This document shows, piece by piece, positions 21,557 through 30,440 of a stretch of DNA of 64,000 nucleotides. Position numbers and translations under genes: made by a program. The DNA is from Chlorobiota bacterium (GTDB lineage: Bacteria > Bacteroidota > Ignavibacteria > OLB7). The stretch's first letter is position 1, and every line of letters begins with the position of its first letter. The stretch is from the NCBI GenBank assembly GCA_016710285.1, contig JADJXR010000001.1, positions 4,280,501-4,344,500 on the forward strand. Reading direction: 5' to 3'. The notes under the pieces were generated by a model that saw nothing but the letters and a program-made list of their open reading frames with translations, had not been told where the DNA came from and made no database searches.

Positions 21557-23866
21557 TTATTTCACCACCACTAACGGAGCACTGTACTCTCCTTCCTCGG
21601 TTGTCACCATCACACGATAGGAGCCGCTTGGGAGTTCGTCCAGATCCACTTCTATCACCTCTTTATCTTGATCCCACCGACGCTCCTGCAAAACGCGATC
21701 ATAGACTTTTGTCCCAAGCATATCATACAGGCTGATGCGCCGTGCGGCGCGTGCCCCATGAATCTCTATTTGGCGCTTACTTGCTGCGGAGATTGTCGGC
21801 AGAACACGAATGGTGATGTTGGATGATGGCGCACCCAGAGTTGGAACCGATGTCGCTGGTGAATCAAATGCCCCACGAACTAACACTCCATCGCCATACA
21901 CAATGATCGTTCTTGAGCCAGGGAGCAATGCCGAACCCAAAAATATTACGGCGGTATCTCTTGCTTGATATGGCCACGGGTATTCTCGATTCCATGATTT
22001 ACCTCCATCCGTGGTTTTCATGATTAATGCATTGCCACCAACAGCATAGCCTAACGAATCGCTGTAGAACTGGATATGGTTGACTGTTCCACCCGATACT
22101 TCTACCGAGTCCCAAGTTTCCCCGCCATCAGTAGTATGGAGTATGTAACTTGGAAGCGGAGACCATCCAGAAACTCCAAAACTTATCCAACCTTCTGTAG
22201 CATTGCGGAAATAAAAACTCTGATAATTATGATTTTGTTCGGAATATGATTGCCGAATTTGTTGCCATTCAACGCCACCATTTGTTGTACGATAAAGGCG
22301 GCAAACAAAATGAGAATCCAATATATGAGCATCTTCTGGAATACTAACAAGCGAAGCCCACATAGTGTTATGATTGACCACTAACAACTGTGAGATTTTA
22401 CCACGATAAACAGGAATTTCTCTCCATTGCCACGATGCACCACCATCGCTTGTATAAAACACTAAGCTATCGGCACCAAAATATCCATCTCTACTATTTA
22501 AAAATTGCAGTGCTGTTCCGCTACTATACCGTTTATCATGAAAATTTGGTCTGATAGCTTCCCATCTTCTTCCTTGGTCAGAAGAAGTATATAACGTGCC
22601 ACTTTCAAAAGGGAGTCCAATTAGCTGTTGCTTATCTAATGCTGCAAGGCTATACAATGCACTTGGTGCCTCGTATGTATGCCAAGTTAATCCAGCATCT
22701 TCGGTGCGCAATGTTGTGCCATATGCAGATCCCCCAATGACGATTCCCGATGAAGAACTATAAAAATGGGATGCATACATTGGCAATGTAAATTGAGGGA
22801 AATGGGAGCTAGACCACAGTCGTGCATAGGAACGCGTTTGCCATGTGCGCCCCGTGTCATTGCTTACAATAATGCTTGCTTGCCGCCCTACGGCTGTTAT
22901 TTTCCCACTCTTGCTAAAGTCTATTGCCGTCAGCGGATACCATTCGGCTAACAATCCTGTTTGTATTTCTTGCCAAGTTTCCCCTCCATTATCTGAAGCA
23001 ACAACTTTAACTCCCAACGTATCAGTTGCCCTCGGGAAATTACCTGTAGCTATTATTCTACCATTCCCAATAATTTTTACAGCTTCTGGATAGATATTCA
23101 ATGCTGCTGTCTGAGCCACACTCCAAGTCTTTCCCTTGTCGCGACTGATCTGAATAATTGGGGCGCGTGACGGTCCAATTCGGTACCCAACAACCACGAT
23201 GGTATCATTCAGAATATCTATTCCTGTATAGCGAACTAATGAATCGTTCGATAACGACACCTTATGCCATGCCCCTCCTCCATTGTCGGTTTGAAGCAGT
23301 GTATTATTTAATCCACAGACAACGCCAGTCAGGCTATCAATAAATTTTACATCTATCAAATAGCTTATTGTACCCGATACTAATTCGTTCCATGTTTTTC
23401 CTCCATCAGTAGTGCTAATAACTTTTCCGCTATCACCCACTGCCCACCCTTTCAGTCTTGTTGGAAAATCTACACCTGAGATAGTTCCGGCTGCTGGTAA
23501 TTGAACCGGACTCCATGTTTGTCCTCCATCGTTAGTATAAATACACACCCCTTGCGTTCCAACAGCAAACCCTTCTTTTTTGTCGAAGAAATGGACATCA
23601 AGCAACACTTCTCGTGTGCCACTTGGCACATAGTTCCATGTTAGACCAGCATCCTCTGAGCGCATAATGACACCGTTATCCCCCACAACTATAATTGTCT
23701 GATTATCTAACCATGCAACTCCATAGTTGTCGGTTGCCACTTCTTGCCATGTTTGAGCAATACTGCTATACCCAACTATGAATAGCACGAAGAAGATGGT
23801 AAGCGAGTGCCGATAAATGTTCCAGCCGTGTAGCTGTGGTGTTATTTGAGTAAAAAGATGCGCCAT
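21557..23866 (-). CDS. Secreted YCF48/BNR-type beta-propeller with T9SS sorting domain (cassette 1)
   Basis: The 769-residue protein has an N-terminal signal segment (HSLTIFFVLFIVGYSSIAQ, about residues 20-38). More than ten repeats of the YCF48/sortilin type follow, each with a DGGxTW core (SEDAGLTWNYV, TNDGGQTWSPV, TTDGGKTWNEL, TTDGGETWDSV, TTDGGKSWNRE). The last 80 residues form a type IX sorting domain (RRISLYDMLGTKVYDRVL ... LPSGSYRVMVTTEEGEYSAPLVVVK). It should be exported across the outer membrane and surface-attached or released. No enzyme motif is visible. It follows the Cys-rich secreted gene at 24034 and is separated from it by a hairpin. Confidence 0.85.
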   Translation of the reverse strand: MAHLFTQITPQLHGWNIYRHSLTIFFVLFIVGYSSIAQTWQEVATDNYGVAWLDNQTIIVVGDNGVIMRSEDAGLTWNYVPSGTREVLLDVHFFDKKEGFAVGTQGVCIYTNDGGQTWSPVQLPAAGTISGVDFPTRLKGWAVGDSGKVISTTDGGKTWNELVSGTISYLIDVKFIDSLTGVVCGLNNTLLQTDNGGGAWHKVSLSNDSLVRYTGIDILNDTIVVVGYRIGPSRAPIIQISRDKGKTWSVAQTAALNIYPEAVKIIGNGRIIATGNFPRATDTLGVKVVASDNGGETWQEIQTGLLAEWYPLTAIDFSKSGKITAVGRQASIIVSNDTGRTWQTRSYARLWSSSHFPQFTLPMYASHFYSSSSGIVIGGSAYGTTLRTEDAGLTWHTYEAPSALYSLAALDKQQLIGLPFESGTLYTSSDQGRRWEAIRPNFHDKRYSSGTALQFLNSRDGYFGADSLVFYTSDGGASWQWREIPVYRGKISQLLVVNHNTMWASLVSIPEDAHILDSHFVCRLYRTTNGGVEWQQIRQSYSEQNHNYQSFYFRNATEGWISFGVSGWSPLPSYILHTTDGGETWDSVEVSGGTVNHIQFYSDSLGYAVGGNALIMKTTDGGKSWNREYPWPYQARDTAVIFLGSALLPGSRTIIVYGDGVLVRGAFDSPATSVPTLGAPSSNITIRVLPTISAASKRQIEIHGARAARRISLYDMLGTKVYDRVLQERRWDQDKEVIEVDLDELPSGSYRVMVTTEEGEYSAPLVVVK

Positions 23867-23970
23867 TGGGAAATTGGGTTTGTAGTTACACAGATCGTTG
23901 GTTCTTTGATAAAGACTCGGTCATTCTTAAGAATGTCACCGATACAAGAAAAAAATTACCAGTACAAATG

Positions 23971-24008
23971 AATCATAGTGCTCTTCAGAGTTGAAGAGCA
24001 CTATGATT
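23971..24008 (-). terminator. Hairpin downstream of the cassette 1 Cys-rich gene
   Basis: A perfect 15-bp stem (AATCATAGTGCTCTT/AAGAGCACTATGATT) with an 8-nt loop lies 25 bp after the stop at 24034. A run of seven T follows about 15 bases further on the minus strand. It probably terminates or attenuates transcription before the propeller gene. Confidence 0.65.
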
Positions 24009-24033
24009 CAACACCCATGCGATCTTATCCTCA

Positions 24034-24618
24034 TTACGGGCATTGCGTTGGTTCGGGAGTACCAGCTGGCGGGCACATTGTAGTACACCCAGTTTCGTAT
24101 TCACATTGATCCGATGGTGAAGAACCTTTATAAAACGCCCGCAAAGTGCCATCGCAACGGCAACATATCTCATAAAGGTCTCCACAACCATCGTTTGCTG
24201 CGGAAGGGCATGGTTCCCAGACACCATTTACCGTATGTCCACAATTTCCCCATCCTACTTTCATTATTGGTATAACTGTTGGGCAATTCCCAGCACAATT
24301 TAATCCAGCAGGATTATTTTCAATAAGTGCCTTAGCGATTATCCTCATATTTGCACCATCAATAACACAGGGTGTACCAGAAGAAACTATTGTCACCTTA
24401 GTAATACGATATTGGCTAACTGGTCCAATATATGTACTACCAACACAGTACTCTACCTGAACAGTAGTGGTACCGCATGGTGGTGGTAACACCACTGTTA
24501 TTGTTGTTGTAAATGGTCCTGCGAAGCCAGTGGGGCACTGCGCCAAACCGGAATATGTCGTCGTAATAAGTATCGCTATTGTGGCAATACTTAGCATCCG
24601 TAGCTTGGTTATTCCCAT
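24034..24618 (-). CDS. Cys-rich secreted protein (cassette 1)
   Basis: The start at 24618 gives 194 residues beginning MGITKLRMLSIATIAILIT, a signal peptide cleaved after SGLAQ. An upstream ATG at 24672 would give a less typical leader. The mature part holds about 20 cysteines, with blocks IIAKALIENNPAGLNCAGNC, GDLYEICCRCDGTLRAF and CTTMCPPAGTPEPTQCP. It lacks a sorting domain. It is clearly related to the proteins at 38750 and 49398: all share a NPxG block, a CC...C-x-D-G segment and a C-terminal cysteine pair, and all precede a YCF48 propeller. No known family was recognised. Confidence 0.75.
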   Translation of the reverse strand: MGITKLRMLSIATIAILITTTYSGLAQCPTGFAGPFTTTITVVLPPPCGTTTVQVEYCVGSTYIGPVSQYRITKVTIVSSGTPCVIDGANMRIIAKALIENNPAGLNCAGNCPTVIPIMKVGWGNCGHTVNGVWEPCPSAANDGCGDLYEICCRCDGTLRAFYKGSSPSDQCEYETGCTTMCPPAGTPEPTQCP

Positions 24619-25057
24619 GCTACACTTCTTGCGCCATGTCTGGCACATTGTGATCGGCGTTGTTTGTTTCATTGTTCCAAAAAGGTTGGTGTTTGTTGTA
24701 GTCGGTAGTACAGCCTTTTTGTCCCTTACGGTTCTTGATTCCTGCTGCCTCGGCGTAGTAAGGGTACGCTGCGGTTGCAGGAGCCTTTGAACACTCCAAA
24801 AAAGCAATTCCTGACGGGTACCAGAAAGCGGGTGCTTCGTCGCCATCCTTCCCGTTAAAAACGGGCCATCGCTCGCAAGAGATTCCTTTCATCAATGCCC
24901 TTGCCATTGCATATATGCCGGAATGCTGTAAAACGTGACAGAGCAGGTAAAAAAATATCAAAGGGAACATGAACAGGGTACACTTGGGGTGGCTACCAAT
25001 GGAGCGAGGTAGCCGCTCTGACCTTCTCAAGGCCGAAGTACCCCCCCCCCGCAAACA

Positions 25058-25095
25058 ACAACGGCATCTTGCAATCAAGCAAGATGCCGTTGTTC
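25058..25095 (-). terminator. Strong hairpin at the end of the 25126 gene
   Basis: A perfect 16-bp stem (AACAACGGCATCTTGC/GCAAGATGCCGTTGTT) with a 6-nt loop begins 30 bp past the stop at 25126. A run of ten C (25042-25051) follows on the plus-strand side, but there is no long T-run. It is a likely terminator. The rest of 24619-25125 shows no supportable gene. Confidence 0.6.
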
Positions 25096-25125
25096 TATTT
25101 ACTCTTTGCCAGTCTATCTCTGGGC

Positions 25126-25425
25126 CTAACTCCCTTTGGCAAGCACCTTCGTCATTGCTGTCACCGAACCGTAGGCCGGTATCACCGGAAGGGTTATGCC
25201 GGTGTAGCTTCCCAGGTTGATTGCCTTTGCTTCGCGCTCCTCGCGGATGATTGCCCCAAGCTCGGCACTGGTCCACGTTGTTCTGGTGATGGAGTTCGTG
25301 TTCAGCGCGACAACCTGGTCCCCACCAAAACCCAAGTTGACGATCACGCTGAATTTCAGATCAAGCCGGTGCGTCGTCTTCGTGGTTTTGTAGCTGACCC
25401 CGTCAAGGGAATTATGCAACATCAT
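25126..25425 (-). CDS. Hypothetical protein, 99 residues
   Basis: This is a small GC-rich reading frame (MMLHNSLDGVSYKTTKTTHRLDLKFSVIVNLGFGGDQVVALNTNS...) with a strong hairpin just after the stop, which supports it as a real gene. It ends IPAYGSVTAMTKVLAKGS. No signal peptide, membrane segment or known motif is visible. It lies directly downstream of the low-GC restriction-modification pair and has chromosomal-like composition, so it may mark the island's edge or be a remnant of a longer gene split by the insertion. Confidence 0.45.
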   Translation of the reverse strand: MMLHNSLDGVSYKTTKTTHRLDLKFSVIVNLGFGGDQVVALNTNSITRTTWTSAELGAIIREEREAKAINLGSYTGITLPVIPAYGSVTAMTKVLAKGS

Positions 25426-25504
25426 GGATACGAAATTTCTACGAACCGATTTTCAAGGTATCATTGAGCACGTAATTCCTTTCACGAAACACTCCCTCCA
25501 ACTT

Positions 25505-26449
25505 TTATGGAATGTTATGTCCCACACTATAATTCCAAGGAATGGTTAATTGCTCGGCCTGTGATTGTGATTTTACCCCGTGGTTGTGCTGTGCAATCGT
25601 ATCTATATCGAAATTGCAGACCAACGCCTCAACGATTGTCCTCCTGTTCTCCATACTGGCACCATTATGATAGAAGTGATCCCTAGTAATGATATTGAAT
25701 TTCTTCCAGAATTTATCAATCATCTCATTTTTTCTCCAATCGTTATGATGCCATGTTGAAAGAATGAATTTCGCTTTAGTTTCGGAAAGCAAGTGGAACA
25801 ATGTTTCCTCATCTTTCTCTGTCCAGCCGTTGTAGTAATCAGTGTGCCGACCGAAGTACGGTGGGTCACAGTAAACAAGGTCGCGCACTGTTGCAAGAGG
25901 AATGATGTCTGCGAAAGATTTATTATAAAATATCCAATTAGGTTCAGGTTGGATAACGCCATCTACCGCCGTTATTTGGTTAGTAATTTTTGTAATGTAC
26001 GCTTGAGTAAAGCGATCTGGCTTTTTGCAAAACGGGATATTCCAATTGCCCTTGCTTCCAAAACGCATCATCCCATTAAAACCCGCTCTTGATAAAAAAA
26101 TAAAGTCATATGGTGAAAATTCACCGCTATTAAAACGGCTTCGGATTTTCAAATAATGCTCATATCCATTATTGTCTGCCATGCTGAGCAGCTTCCCCTC
26201 TTTCTCCAGATACTGTTTCATTAAAGAGGCTGTAATAACCTTCTGTTGAATGCCTTTATAAAAATTGATGATATGAGGGTTTGAGTCGTTGAGTATTGCC
26301 TTTTTATACCCTGAATTAAAAGCCACAACACCTGTTCCAAGAAATGGTTCTATCCATGCACCTAAAACTTTAGGCGCAACGTCCATAATCCAAGAAACCA
26401 ATTTGGTTTTTATGCCTTGGCTTTTTATGGGAGGGACAATCACTCTCAT
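25505..26449 (-). CDS. EcoRV-type adenine-specific DNA methyltransferase (D12 class)
   Basis: The 314-residue protein starts MRVIVPPIKSQGIKTKLVSW. It has the AdoMet-binding motif EPFLGTGVVAFN at 34-45 and catalytic DPPY at 195-198 (VYCDPPYFGRHTDYYNGW), the order of Dam/M.EcoRV alpha-class methylases. STWHHNDWR and HFYHNGASMENR match what I recall of M.EcoRV closely. It should methylate the first adenine of GATATC and protect the host from the endonuclease encoded just upstream. The two genes overlap by ATGA (26446-26449). The region is AT-rich relative to its surroundings, suggesting recent acquisition. Confidence 0.92.
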   Translation of the reverse strand: MRVIVPPIKSQGIKTKLVSWIMDVAPKVLGAWIEPFLGTGVVAFNSGYKKAILNDSNPHIINFYKGIQQKVITASLMKQYLEKEGKLLSMADNNGYEHYLKIRSRFNSGEFSPYDFIFLSRAGFNGMMRFGSKGNWNIPFCKKPDRFTQAYITKITNQITAVDGVIQPEPNWIFYNKSFADIIPLATVRDLVYCDPPYFGRHTDYYNGWTEKDEETLFHLLSETKAKFILSTWHHNDWRKNEMIDKFWKKFNIITRDHFYHNGASMENRRTIVEALVCNFDIDTIAQHNHGVKSQSQAEQLTIPWNYSVGHNIP

Positions 26450-27333
26450 TTTTCTTTTTTATTTGAAGATTTAGAGACGATCTTACTCCAAAGGTCTGTT
26501 CTTCCTTTGAATTCTAAAAAATCTTTGAGAGTCGTGATTTTTGTTGGCTTGCCATTTTTCATCATCGTAGCTGAGCCATAATTCATCCAATACTCGTCGA
26601 ACCATTCCTCTCCTAATTTGCTAAAAACTCCATTTTCATTCTTCAGGTCTTGTATGTCAAGAATTGATCCAATATTTGCCGTGTTCCCTGACCCTTGTTT
26701 ATCGCTCGCAATTTTCCATTTCTCTGCCGCAAAGAAATCAAAGTCTTTTATTACCGAAGTAATGGATTTTAGATTTTTTATCGTTGTCACTTGACGCTCA
26801 CTGCTTTTTTTGCTCAATAGGTCGAACTCTTCCTGAAGCTCTTGTACTTGAAAGGATTGAATTTCCGAAAGACTATCAAGGGAATCTGCTCGAGTGTAAA
26901 TAATTCCTATGCAGTAATGTCCTAGATAATGATTGTATGGAAACTGAATGTTTTTGCTCTTTTCCCGCTCCTTAAAATACCCTCCGTGGCTACCAAGGGT
27001 AAACCCAGCGGTTTTATCATTTCTCCTGACAGTAGTTTTAATATCAACAGCAAACTTCACGTCTTCATCATCTTTTCGTATGAACGTTAAATCAGGATAC
27101 CAATTCTGTTTTTCAGCAAGAACAATATTAAAGCCAATGCTTTCAGCGAATTGCACGATTTGCGGAAAGATGTGTATTTCGAGGATTTTAGAAACGATTT
27201 TCGTATCGGAAGAAATCGTGTAGATGTTCTTATAAACATCAATAAAACCTTTTATTGCCCAATCACCATTTTCAGTGGACACATACCTTTTGAGCTTGCC
27301 AGTGAAACTCTCAAGCTCTTTTTTAAACTCCAT
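26446..27333 (-). CDS. EcoRV-type type II restriction endonuclease
   Basis: With the start at 27333 (MEFKKELESFTGKLK; SD-like AAGGATAGAAAGAAG upstream) the protein has 295 residues; an ATG at 27363 is the alternative. The EcoRV PD-(D/E)xK centre is intact: YPDL (D81) and AVDIKTT (D97, K99). EcoRV-like blocks SSDTKIVSKILE, FTLGSHGGYF, GSGNTANIGSI and FDEYWMNYGS follow in the same order. EcoRV cuts GATATC to blunt ends; the same specificity is inferred. It is about 50 residues longer than EcoRV, mainly in a charged insert near 155-190. Low GC content supports horizontal transfer. Confidence 0.92.
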   Translation of the reverse strand: MEFKKELESFTGKLKRYVSTENGDWAIKGFIDVYKNIYTISSDTKIVSKILEIHIFPQIVQFAESIGFNIVLAEKQNWYPDLTFIRKDDEDVKFAVDIKTTVRRNDKTAGFTLGSHGGYFKEREKSKNIQFPYNHYLGHYCIGIIYTRADSLDSLSEIQSFQVQELQEEFDLLSKKSSERQVTTIKNLKSITSVIKDFDFFAAEKWKIASDKQGSGNTANIGSILDIQDLKNENGVFSKLGEEWFDEYWMNYGSATMMKNGKPTKITTLKDFLEFKGRTDLWSKIVSKSSNKKEK

Positions 27334-27504
27334 TTTATACTTCTTTCTATCCTTCGGCTGCATTGCTTTGTTGTAAGAACATTGATTGCTTGGCTGACAA
27401 AGATATGGTTTACCACCGAGAATTCGCCGCCTGCAACGCCTCCAACCGCCACCTTGCCCGCTGAGTTCTTCCCCAAAAGATCTATGAACCAGCTCATAGA
27501 CAAA

Positions 27505-27538
27505 CGGCGCAGATGATGCCCACCCATCACCTGCGCCG
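27505..27538 (-). terminator. Hairpin downstream of purA
   Basis: An 8-bp GC-rich stem (CGGCGCAG/CTGCGCCG) lies 28 bp after the purA stop, followed by TTTGTCT on the minus strand. It is a likely purA terminator that also separates purA from the restriction gene. Confidence 0.55.
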
Positions 27539-27565
27539 ATTACATTCGCCGATATGCTGGCGTAA

Positions 27566-28831
27566 TTACCGGATCACGATCTGCTCACGCCCGGGGCCGG
27601 TGCCAAGATAGGTCACTTTTGCCCCAACGAACTCTTCGATGAACTTGATGTAATCGCGGGCGGCGGCGGGCAGATCCTCCCACGTGCGACAACCTTCTAA
27701 GCTGGTGTTCCAGCCGGGGAGCATCTGGTACTGGGCATCCACCCGTTCAAGGCTGCCACATTCGCTGGGGAAATACTTCAGCGTCCGCCCGTCCAGTTGG
27801 TAGCCGGTGCAAACGCCGATCTCCGAAAAATTATTCAGCACGTCCAGCTTCGTCAGGACGATCTCGGTGATGCCGTTAATCATGGCCGAATAGCGGAGCG
27901 CGAACAGGTCCAGCCAGCCGCAGCGGCGCGGGCGGCCAGTGGTTGCGCCGAACTCCGCCCCCTCGCTCCGCAAACGCTCCCCAACCTCGTCGTGTAGCTC
28001 GGTGGGGAATGGCCCGTTGCCAACGCGGGTGCTGTACGCCTTGACGATCCCGATCACCCCGGTGATGGCCGTTGGCGGCAATCCCAACCCCGTGCAGGCC
28101 CCGCCAGAGGTTGGCGAGGAGCTGGTGACAAACGGATAGGTCCCGTGGTCAACATCCAACAACGCCCCTTGCGCCCCTTCCAGCAGCAACCGTTTCCCGC
28201 TGCGCCACGCTTCGTTCAGATACGACGTGGTGTCGGTGATATACTCATCTATCTGCTTATCGAACTCTAGATATTCCGCCACCGTTTTCTCAACATCTAA
28301 CTCCGGAGCATCATAGACTTTGCGGAACCATTCGTTTTTTTCGGCAATGGCGCGGCGCAGTTTGGCCTCCAACAACGTCCGGTCCAGCAGGTCCACAATG
28401 CGGATGCCGGAGCGGTTGTATTTGTCAATGTAGGCAGGGCCGATTCCCCGCCCGGTGGTTCCAATCTTCTGGTCGCTTTCCTGAAGCTGGTCCAGCAGTT
28501 TGTGGTACGGCATGATAAGATGCGCCTTGTGGCTGATCTTCAGCCGCCCGCTCATGGAGATGCCCAGCGACTCCAACCGCCGGATTTCATCCATCAACGC
28601 CACCGGGTCAATCACCACTCCGTTGCCAATCACGCAGGTGACACCGTCGTGAAGGATGCCGGAAGGAATCAGATGGAGCACATATTTTTTCCCATCCACA
28701 ACAATGGTATGCCCTGCGTTTGCGCCCCCTTGATACCGCGCAACAACGTCCGATTGCTCGGTTAGCAAATCCACAACTTTCCCCTTCCCCTCATCCCCCC
28801 ACTGTGCACCGACGATAATTTTGACGCTCAT
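27566..28831 (-). CDS. purA: Adenylosuccinate synthetase
   Basis: The start at 28831 (MSVKIIVGAQWGDEGKGKVVDLL) gives 421 residues, typical for PurA. GTP-binding and active-site motifs are present: QWGDEGKGK, YQGGANAGHT, TTGRGIGPAYIDKYNRSGIR, LLEGAQGALLDVDHGTYPFVTSS, TGRPRRCGWLDL and the C-terminal TYLGTGPGREQIV. It makes adenylosuccinate from IMP, aspartate and GTP, the first committed AMP step. A 166-bp spacer separates it from the STAS gene. Confidence 0.97.
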   Translation of the reverse strand: MSVKIIVGAQWGDEGKGKVVDLLTEQSDVVARYQGGANAGHTIVVDGKKYVLHLIPSGILHDGVTCVIGNGVVIDPVALMDEIRRLESLGISMSGRLKISHKAHLIMPYHKLLDQLQESDQKIGTTGRGIGPAYIDKYNRSGIRIVDLLDRTLLEAKLRRAIAEKNEWFRKVYDAPELDVEKTVAEYLEFDKQIDEYITDTTSYLNEAWRSGKRLLLEGAQGALLDVDHGTYPFVTSSSPTSGGACTGLGLPPTAITGVIGIVKAYSTRVGNGPFPTELHDEVGERLRSEGAEFGATTGRPRRCGWLDLFALRYSAMINGITEIVLTKLDVLNNFSEIGVCTGYQLDGRTLKYFPSECGSLERVDAQYQMLPGWNTSLEGCRTWEDLPAAARDYIKFIEEFVGAKVTYLGTGPGREQIVIR

Positions 28832-28997
28832 GGTAGTGGTTTTTTCGGAACATGAAACAGCCCCGATTCCGCAATCAGCCACGCACGTGGCGTTGCAGGA
28901 ATCGGAGCATGAAGATTGTGTGGTCGTGTGGCGGCCATGATGAACTCATAGCCACCGTTGGCCACCCCGCGCCGGGCATCGGCGCGCAGGCGGGCAT

Positions 28998-29324
28998 TTA
29001 GGCAAGCGCATCTTCGCGCGTGGCGAAGGTGCGGAACACGGCATCTAAGCGGGTCATCTTGAACAGGCTTAGAATTTTTTGGTTGGCACCAACAACGCAG
29101 AATTCCCCGCCAGCCCCGCGAACGGTTTTTGCGGCCCCCACCAGCATTCCCAACCCCGAGCTGTTCATCAGCTCCACGGCGTTAAGGTCCACCACCACCC
29201 GGCGCGCACCACCACGAACCAACTCCCCCACGCCGCTGGTGAACTCCATGGCATCGGCACCGCCAAGCACATCGCCGTTGATAACGATAATCGCAGGTTC
29301 CGTCTGTTCAACCGTGAATTTCAT
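28998..29324 (-). CDS. STAS-domain protein (anti-sigma factor antagonist family)
   Basis: The start at 29324 (MKFTVEQTEPAIIVINGDVLGGADAMEF) gives 108 residues, a single STAS domain. The segment VVVDLNAVELMNSSGLGMLVGA carries the conserved serine that is phosphorylated in SpoIIAA/RsbV-type antagonists. Such proteins release a sigma factor from its anti-sigma kinase or act in partner-switching modules. No partner kinase or phosphatase is nearby. The stop of secF lies 32 bp upstream, so it is probably the last gene of the secD-secF transcript. Confidence 0.9.
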   Translation of the reverse strand: MKFTVEQTEPAIIVINGDVLGGADAMEFTSGVGELVRGGARRVVVDLNAVELMNSSGLGMLVGAAKTVRGAGGEFCVVGANQKILSLFKMTRLDAVFRTFATREDALA

Positions 29325-29355
29325 GGGAGTTAGGGGAATAAAGGGTTCAAGGTTT

Positions 29356-30369
29356 TTACCGCGCCACCGCTGCGGCTTTGCGTTGGCGGGTTTCTTCGAT
29401 AAGGCGCTGCGTGTGCTCGGCAAAGTCACGCTCGGCACGTGGGTCCAGCTTCCCTTGCTTCACAAGCACGCTGATAACGAACGCGCTGGCGATGTAGATG
29501 GAGGAGTAGGTTCCGGTGATAATGCCCACCAACATCGTGAACGCAAAGCCGTTCAGAACCTCGCCCGAGAAAAGCAACAGGATCACCAGCACCAGCGCAA
29601 CCGTCAACGAGGTGTTGATGGTGCGGGGAAGCGTTTCGTTGATGGAGCGGTTCATCAACATCATCAGGTTTTCGCCGCGATGCAGCTTGCGGTTCTCGCG
29701 GATACGGTCGAAGATGATCACCGTGTCGTTGATGGAGAAACCAACCACCGTCAGGAACGCGGCCAGCATCCCCATGTTCATCTCCAAGTTCAGCCCAAAC
29801 ACTCCGTTGAAAATCACCGCAAGGGCGAAGGCCACCAGAACGTCGTGGACAAGGGCGATCACCGCGCCAAGCCCAAACAGGAACTCGAACCGGAAGGTGA
29901 TGTACAGCAAGATGGCGATCACCGAGACGATCACCGCAAGCAACGCTTTGCCCCGCATCTCCTTGCCAACTTTTGGGCCGATGTTATCCACCTTCAACAG
30001 CGTCATGGTGTTGCCAGGGAAGGCGGACTGGATTTTTTCTTGCAGGGTCCGCGCCAGCTTGTTGGCTTCCCCTGTGCTAACAGTGGCAGCTTCCTGCTTC
30101 ACACGGATCAGCACTTTGTCGTCGCCGCCGTACGATTTCAATTCCGACCCTTTGAAGCCAGCGTTATCCACGGCGGTGCGGATTTCATCAAGCGGAATAA
30201 CCTTTGCGAATTTGAAGGCAGCCTCGGTTCCCCCCTCGAAGTCAATGCCGAACTCAACGCCGCGGATAAACGCCGCGATAAGCCCCGCAACGGTGATTGC
30301 TGCCGAGACCCAGTAGAAGAACCGGCGTTTGCCGATGAAGTCAATATGTGTGTTGCTGAAAAATTGCAT
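29356..30369 (-). CDS. secF: Protein translocase subunit SecF
   Basis: The 337-residue protein has six predicted membrane helices and the signatures GVEFGIDFEGGTEAAFKF, GPKVGKEMRGKALLAVIVSVIAILLYITFRFEF, VALVHDVLVAFAL and GFSINDTVIIFDRIRENRKL. With SecD it uses the proton motive force to pull preproteins out of the SecYEG channel on the periplasmic side. It lies 71 bp after secD. Confidence 0.97.
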   Translation of the reverse strand: MQFFSNTHIDFIGKRRFFYWVSAAITVAGLIAAFIRGVEFGIDFEGGTEAAFKFAKVIPLDEIRTAVDNAGFKGSELKSYGGDDKVLIRVKQEAATVSTGEANKLARTLQEKIQSAFPGNTMTLLKVDNIGPKVGKEMRGKALLAVIVSVIAILLYITFRFEFLFGLGAVIALVHDVLVAFALAVIFNGVFGLNLEMNMGMLAAFLTVVGFSINDTVIIFDRIRENRKLHRGENLMMLMNRSINETLPRTINTSLTVALVLVILLLFSGEVLNGFAFTMLVGIITGTYSSIYIASAFVISVLVKQGKLDPRAERDFAEHTQRLIEETRQRKAAAVAR

Positions 30370-30440
30370 AGCCTACGTTCGTTCAATGTTCAGTGTGTGG
30401 ACTGTTGACCCGCGACGCATCATCACGTCAGCGTTGTTGG

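Noticed and set aside
24620..25276. 218-residue minus-strand frame overlapping cassette 1 and the 25126 gene
   Set aside because: It overlaps two better-supported genes in other frames, crosses the strong hairpin at 25058 and has no family resemblance.
28863..28905. Terminator between the STAS gene and purA
   Set aside because: The CCGATTCC/GGAATCGG inverted repeat has a long loop and no T-run on either strand, so it was not listed as a feature.
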